This document shows positions 53,068-56,227 of a stretch of 56,227 bases of DNA, one piece after another (the stretch's first letter is position 1; each line of letters starts with the position of its first letter). A program made the position numbers and the translations under genes. The notes beneath the pieces were generated by a model. The model had not been told where the DNA came from. It did no database searches and worked only from the letters and a program-made list of their open reading frames with translations. Source of the DNA: Muribaculaceae bacterium (GTDB taxonomy: Bacteria > Bacteroidota > Bacteroidia > Bacteroidales > Muribaculaceae); NCBI GenBank assembly GCA_017547845.1, contig JAFYNZ010000037.1:1-56227 (forward strand), given 5' to 3'.

Positions 53068-53628
53068 ATGGCATTGATAAATTGTGCAGAATGTGGAAGA
53101 GAGGTTAGTGACAAGGCAATGGCATGCCCTCATTGTGGCAATCCGATAAATCAACAATCGCGACAATCAGAAGAATATTTGTGTTGTCCGAAATGTAATT
53201 CACGTGAACTTCATGCAGAACACAATGGGTTTAGTGGAGGTAAGGCTCTAACAGGGGCTCTTCTGGTAGGCGGCATTGGACTCTTAGCAGGGACTATTGG
53301 TAGTAAAGATGTGCAAATTACTTGTCTGAAATGTGGAAATCAATTTAAGGCGGGAGAGGCTAAGGTTGTAAAGAACATATCTGTTATATCTGACGATGAA
53401 GCAGAAATAGTTGAAGTGATAAAATCTCAGGGATTAATAGGTGCAACAAAGTGGTATAAGGATAAGAAGAATTGTGGATTGGCGGAAGCAAAAAAAGTTG
53501 TAGATGAGATTAGAGATAAGTATGAAATATCCCCATCTGCTAAAGAAGTCAATTCAAGTGGGAAAGGTTGTTCTGTAATTTTACTTATTGGGTTGGTTAT
53601 AACCATAGGAATGATTACTCTTTTTTAA
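53068..53628 (+). CDS. Zinc-ribbon membrane protein with L7/L12-like segment
   Basis: Residues 6-25 form one zinc ribbon (CAECG... CPHCG). A second Cys4 set is CCPKCNS and CLKCGNQF, separated by a Gly-rich hydrophobic stretch (GGKALTGALLVGGIGLLAGTIG) that may insert in the membrane. Residues about 110-150 (IVEVIKSQGLIGATKWYKDKKNCGLAEAKKVVDEI) resemble the C-terminal domain of ribosomal protein L7/L12. The protein ends in a hydrophobic helix (VILLIGLVITIGMITLF). The function is unknown. It is transcribed alone and is convergent with the ATPase gene. Confidence 0.72.
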   Translation: MALINCAECGREVSDKAMACPHCGNPINQQSRQSEEYLCCPKCNSRELHAEHNGFSGGKALTGALLVGGIGLLAGTIGSKDVQITCLKCGNQFKAGEAKVVKNISVISDDEAEIVEVIKSQGLIGATKWYKDKKNCGLAEAKKVVDEIRDKYEISPSAKEVNSSGKGCSVILLIGLVITIGMITLF

Positions 53629-53742
53629 TAACTGTATGCTTAATTAGCAACAATAGTATAATCAACCCTATAATATTTCTCATACATATTAAAAGGAGAG
53701 ATGGTTCGCCACCTCTCCTTTCGCTGTCTATTGCGAGTGATA

Positions 53743-54885
53743 TTATAAGTTGCCGTTAATCTTGTTAATCCACATTGCAAAGAGTTTGTCATTGACCATA
53801 TAGACTTTGTTGACATCAGTGATAATATCGCGGTCAAGAAGTTTCTTGATAGCTGACTGCACCGAACTTGCCGATTTTAGTCTGTGTCGTTTTATGAAAT
53901 CGGCAGAACTGATCTGTGTGGCTTCTCCGTCTTTAGCAATCGCGTATAGAACAGCCTTTTGGCTTTCTGGAATGTTTGATAATATTTCCCTGAAAATTGT
54001 GTCGTTGGAGTCAATCATAGTTTTGACGGCTCGGTCAATTATTTCTTTGCTGCACGCTTCCCCCTCTAATGTGTCGGCAAAAGCTTCGTTGAATGTGCGT
54101 TGAATGTAGTAGGTGTGCCCCTTAAACAATGCATATACATATTCAATCTCTTTAGCTTCAATGCTCTTGTTGCGTTTATCAAATTGCGAAATGACAAATT
54201 GTGTATAAATTTCACAAGGGATGGCATTCAACTCGAGAATGTCGGAACTATTGTAGAATGGTCGAGCAGCAGAAGTGAACATTTCTTGCATCATGTGTCG
54301 CTCACTTCCAGCAAAGAGAAAATGACTATTAGTGGACTTTTGTATGTGGGTGCGTAGCAATGCTTCGATATTTTTCTCAGGATACTTGGCTATCTGTTGG
54401 AACTCATCGATAGCAACAATGCATGGTTTGTCCGCTGTGTTTAGATACTTGAATATCTCTTCCAATGTGTATTCAGGGCGTTCAATGTCACCCAACTCAA
54501 TATTAAATGAGGGCATACCCGATACAAGATCAAATGCAAACTTTCCACATATCGACTTGACAGTCTGCAGAAATGCCAATGCCATCTTTTGACTGCGAGG
54601 TAGGAGAGTGTTATAAATTTCTTGACCCAACACAAACGTAAATTCACGAAGGCTTGATGTGTGAAGAATATCAACGAAAAAAGTGTAGTATTCGTCGGCT
54701 ATAACAGGATTGTCGTAGCAGAAACGTATAAGTCCGGTTTTTCCCATTCTTCGTGGCGAAATTATCACAAGATTGTTGCCGTTTGTGATTGATTTAATTA
54801 GTCGTTCTGACTCTTTTATGCGGTCGCAAAAATATTCGGGTTCAATCTTGCCCGTTACGATAAATGGATTCTTTACTTTTGTCAT
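53743..54885 (-). CDS. AAA-type ATPase (archaeal-type ATPase family) with C-terminal winged helix
   Basis: P-loop ATPase resembling the PF01637-type family. Walker A is ISPRRMGKTG (42-51), Walker B PCIVAIDEFQQI with Asp160/Glu161, and an arginine/sensor region LFAGSERHMMQEMF. The last 80 residues look like a winged helix (QKAVLYAIAKDGEATQISSADFIKRHRLKSASSVQSAIKKLLDRDIIT). Such ATPases are frequent in Bacteroidales, with an unclear role. It has an exact promoter overlapped by a perfect palindrome, so it may regulate itself. Its start uses ATG 54885. Confidence 0.82.
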   Translation of the reverse strand: MTKVKNPFIVTGKIEPEYFCDRIKESERLIKSITNGNNLVIISPRRMGKTGLIRFCYDNPVIADEYYTFFVDILHTSSLREFTFVLGQEIYNTLLPRSQKMALAFLQTVKSICGKFAFDLVSGMPSFNIELGDIERPEYTLEEIFKYLNTADKPCIVAIDEFQQIAKYPEKNIEALLRTHIQKSTNSHFLFAGSERHMMQEMFTSAARPFYNSSDILELNAIPCEIYTQFVISQFDKRNKSIEAKEIEYVYALFKGHTYYIQRTFNEAFADTLEGEACSKEIIDRAVKTMIDSNDTIFREILSNIPESQKAVLYAIAKDGEATQISSADFIKRHRLKSASSVQSAIKKLLDRDIITDVNKVYMVNDKLFAMWINKINGNL

Positions 54886-54901
54886 ATGTAGTATTTATCT
54901 G

Positions 54902-54933
54902 CAAAGTTAATTATTCGAATTGAATTATGCAAA
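54902..54933 (-). promoter_or_regulatory. Promoter of the AAA ATPase gene
   Basis: Minus strand: TTTG, 20 bp, TAACTTTG. The TTTG lies inside the left arm of the palindrome at 54924-54956. Confidence 0.78.
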
Positions 54934-54956
54934 TCGAATTATGTGATTTGCATAAT
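54924..54956. promoter_or_regulatory. Operator-like palindrome over the ATPase promoter
   Basis: ATTATGCAAATC (54924-54935) and GATTTGCATAAT (54945-54956) are perfect 12-bp inverted arms around a 9-bp centre. It lies between the divergent ATPase and recombinase genes. Confidence 0.65.
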
Positions 54957-55043
54957 CTGATTTGATTGTGTTGCAGACTTAATTACTAATAGGTCATGGG
55001 TTAACTGAATATTTGTCTAAACAAAAAACAAAATCAATAATCT

Positions 55044-56021
55044 ATGGCAAATATTAAAGCAAAGTTTCGACCTTTCTCAAATGAAAATATTGAGGGAAAA
55101 GTTTATTATCAAGTACTCCAAAATCAGCAATCATTGTTCAAATTTATGCAGACGATTATTACTCAGCTGCAGCAGATGGGTAAGCAACGCACATCTGAAA
55201 CCTATCGTAGCACGCTCAAAAGTTTTATGCAGTTTAGAGAAGGTAAAGATGTCCGATTAAAAGACATTGACTCTGATTTAATGCTGATGTATGAGGCTTA
55301 TTTAAGCAATCGAGGGTTGACAAAGAACACCACTTCGTTTTACATGCGAATACTCAGAGCCGTCTATAATCGAGCAGTCGAAAAGGAATTGACCTCGCAG
55401 CGATTCCCGTTTAAACACGTCTATATAGGCATTGATAAAACCATCAAACGAGCTATATCACTAAAGGCTATCAAGCAGATTAAGTGCCTTGACCTGTCGC
55501 TACTGCCATCGTTGGACCTTGCTCGTGATATGTTTCTCTTCTCGTTCTACACCCGTGGAATGTCATTTGTCGATATGGCATATCTCAAGAAGAAAGATTT
55601 ATCCAATGGCGTACTATCTTACTGCCGACGCAAGACCGGTCAGCAACTATTCATTCGTTGGGAAAAGTGCATGCAAGAGATTGTAGATAAATACGATAAT
55701 CCGATATCGGAATACCTGTTGCCTATCATCAAACCGATGAAAGGCGATGAACGCAAACAATATAAGAACGCAATGTACCTTATCAATCGCAAACTCAAAA
55801 CAATAGGTAATATGGTGGGTGTTCAACAGCCACTGACAATGTATGTCGCAAGACATTCGTGGGCTAGCGCAGCCAAGAGTAAGAATGTGCCGATATCGGT
55901 AATCAGCGAGGGAATGGGACACGATTCCGAAATGACCACCCAAATCTATCTCGCATCGCTCGATACCGGAGTTGTTGACAATGCTAATAGCATGATATTA
56001 AGTTCTTTGTCAGATATTTGA
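55044..56021 (+). CDS. Tyrosine recombinase (phage-integrase family)
   Basis: A site-specific recombinase of 325 residues. The N-terminal SAM-like core-binding domain covers about 25-130 (TSETYRSTLKSFMQF, NRGLTKNTTSFYMRILRAVYNRA). Catalytic residues: Arg171 in FYTRGMSFVDM, Lys197 in CRRKTGQ, Arg270 in YVARHSWAS, His293 in MGHDSEMTTQIY and nucleophile Tyr302. The usual first His before the second Arg is Tyr267, a substitution I recall as common in Bacteroidota members. Its stop lies 9 bp before a 24-bp inverted repeat that bounds a 150-bp segment, so a DNA inversion role is likely. No phage genes are seen nearby. Confidence 0.9.
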   Translation: MANIKAKFRPFSNENIEGKVYYQVLQNQQSLFKFMQTIITQLQQMGKQRTSETYRSTLKSFMQFREGKDVRLKDIDSDLMLMYEAYLSNRGLTKNTTSFYMRILRAVYNRAVEKELTSQRFPFKHVYIGIDKTIKRAISLKAIKQIKCLDLSLLPSLDLARDMFLFSFYTRGMSFVDMAYLKKKDLSNGVLSYCRRKTGQQLFIRWEKCMQEIVDKYDNPISEYLLPIIKPMKGDERKQYKNAMYLINRKLKTIGNMVGVQQPLTMYVARHSWASAAKSKNVPISVISEGMGHDSEMTTQIYLASLDTGVVDNANSMILSSLSDI

Positions 56022-56029
56022 CAAATATT

Positions 56030-56053
56030 TTCGTCTCTTGATAAGAGACAAAT
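56030..56053 (+). repeat. Left inverted repeat of the putative invertible segment
   Basis: It is the exact reverse complement of 56204-56227 (24 of 24). It contains the internal palindrome GTCTCTTGATAAGAGAC. Confidence 0.88.
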
Positions 56054-56203
56054 CTACATCGCAAATTTAATAAAATTATTTATAATAAAGACTATTTAAC
56101 CCCAAAAAATTACACATATAAATAATTTGATATTGGAATGTATAGCAAAATCGATATTAATAACCAAGCTAAGTTATTGCTATACAGCATTCTATATCTA
56201 ATG
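56054..56203. promoter_or_regulatory. Putative invertible promoter segment (150 bp)
   Basis: A very AT-rich segment between the 24-bp inverted repeats. On the minus strand TAAATTTG (plus 56062-56069) matches the -7 consensus, pointing left toward the recombinase end; the TTTG element is weak. A 10-bp inverted repeat (TGTATAGCAA 56139-56148, TTGCTATACA 56177-56186) lies to the right. Flipped, the promoter would drive genes right of the window. Confidence 0.7.
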
Positions 56204-56227
56204 ATTTGTCTCTTATCAAGAGACGAA
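56204..56227 (-). repeat. Right inverted repeat of the putative invertible segment
   Basis: Perfect reverse complement of 56030-56053. The window ends here, so the repeat may be longer. Confidence 0.88.

Noticed and set aside
55044-56021. Prophage or integrative element integrase
   Set aside because: No phage or conjugation genes and no tRNA-overlapping attachment site are seen nearby; the adjacent inverted repeats favour an invertase. Genes right of the window are unseen, so this is not absolute.

Overview
This window is chromosomal DNA of a gut-type member of the Bacteroidales. The evidence is a SusC/SusD pair, many SPase II lipoproteins, DUF4286, DUF4988 and DUF4465 proteins, a BtuB/BtuG corrinoid locus, and repeated use of the Bacteroidota promoter (TTTG, 19-20 bp, TAnnTTTG), which I could place in front of about a dozen genes. 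A Muribaculaceae-like organism is my guess, but the family cannot be fixed by eye.

Layout. 0.3-2.7 kb: a WG-repeat lipoprotein and an ASCH-like protein. 2.9-7.6 kb (minus): a three-lipoprotein operon with an Asp-rich lipoprotein, a BMP/PnrA-like binding protein, and a fusion of a type 1 periplasmic binding domain to a legumain-type (C13) protease. 8-11 kb (minus): Pmp3/YqaE peptide, FKBP isomerase, M1 aminopeptidase. 11.4-22 kb: FabI, a transglutaminase lipoprotein, mannose-6-phosphate isomerase, SRP RNA, tRNA-Thr, DUF4286, RuvC, then minus-strand cysteine desulfidase, homocysteine methyltransferase, thymidine kinase and an AI-2E-family permease. 22-28.4 kb: an apparent operon of PBP4-type DacB, an acidic protein, RsmI, a coiled-coil lipoprotein, a GH13 amylase and a SPOR lipoprotein. 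28.5-35.4 kb: a His-rich secreted protein (minus) and a SusC/SusD pair with very strong codon bias.

35.4-40.6 kb is the most repetitive part. An IS200-like Y1 transposase of the REP-associated kind sits between arrays of palindromic elements. The long palindrome runs in one orientation upstream and mostly in the opposite orientation just downstream. A secreted protein gene lies between two of the arrays.

40.7-47.6 kb is a corrinoid uptake locus: cobalamin riboswitch, BtuB-like receptor, BtuG-like propeller lipoprotein, a secreted protein, a second cobalamin riboswitch, and a surface lipoprotein with coiled coil, DUF4988, an 18-triplet collagen-like stalk and a DUF4465 head. 47.9-52.7 kb: MgtC-like protein, a CPA2 antiporter apparently split by a one-base frameshift, and GuaA. 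53-56.2 kb: a zinc-ribbon membrane protein, an AAA ATPase with a palindrome over its promoter, a tyrosine recombinase and, at the window edge, a segment bounded by perfect 24-bp inverted repeats that looks like an invertible promoter controlling genes beyond the window.

The most promising candidates for undescribed biology are the binding-protein/legumain operon, the collagen-stalked protein under a cobalamin riboswitch, the transposase with its palindrome arrays, and the recombinase-linked invertible segment.
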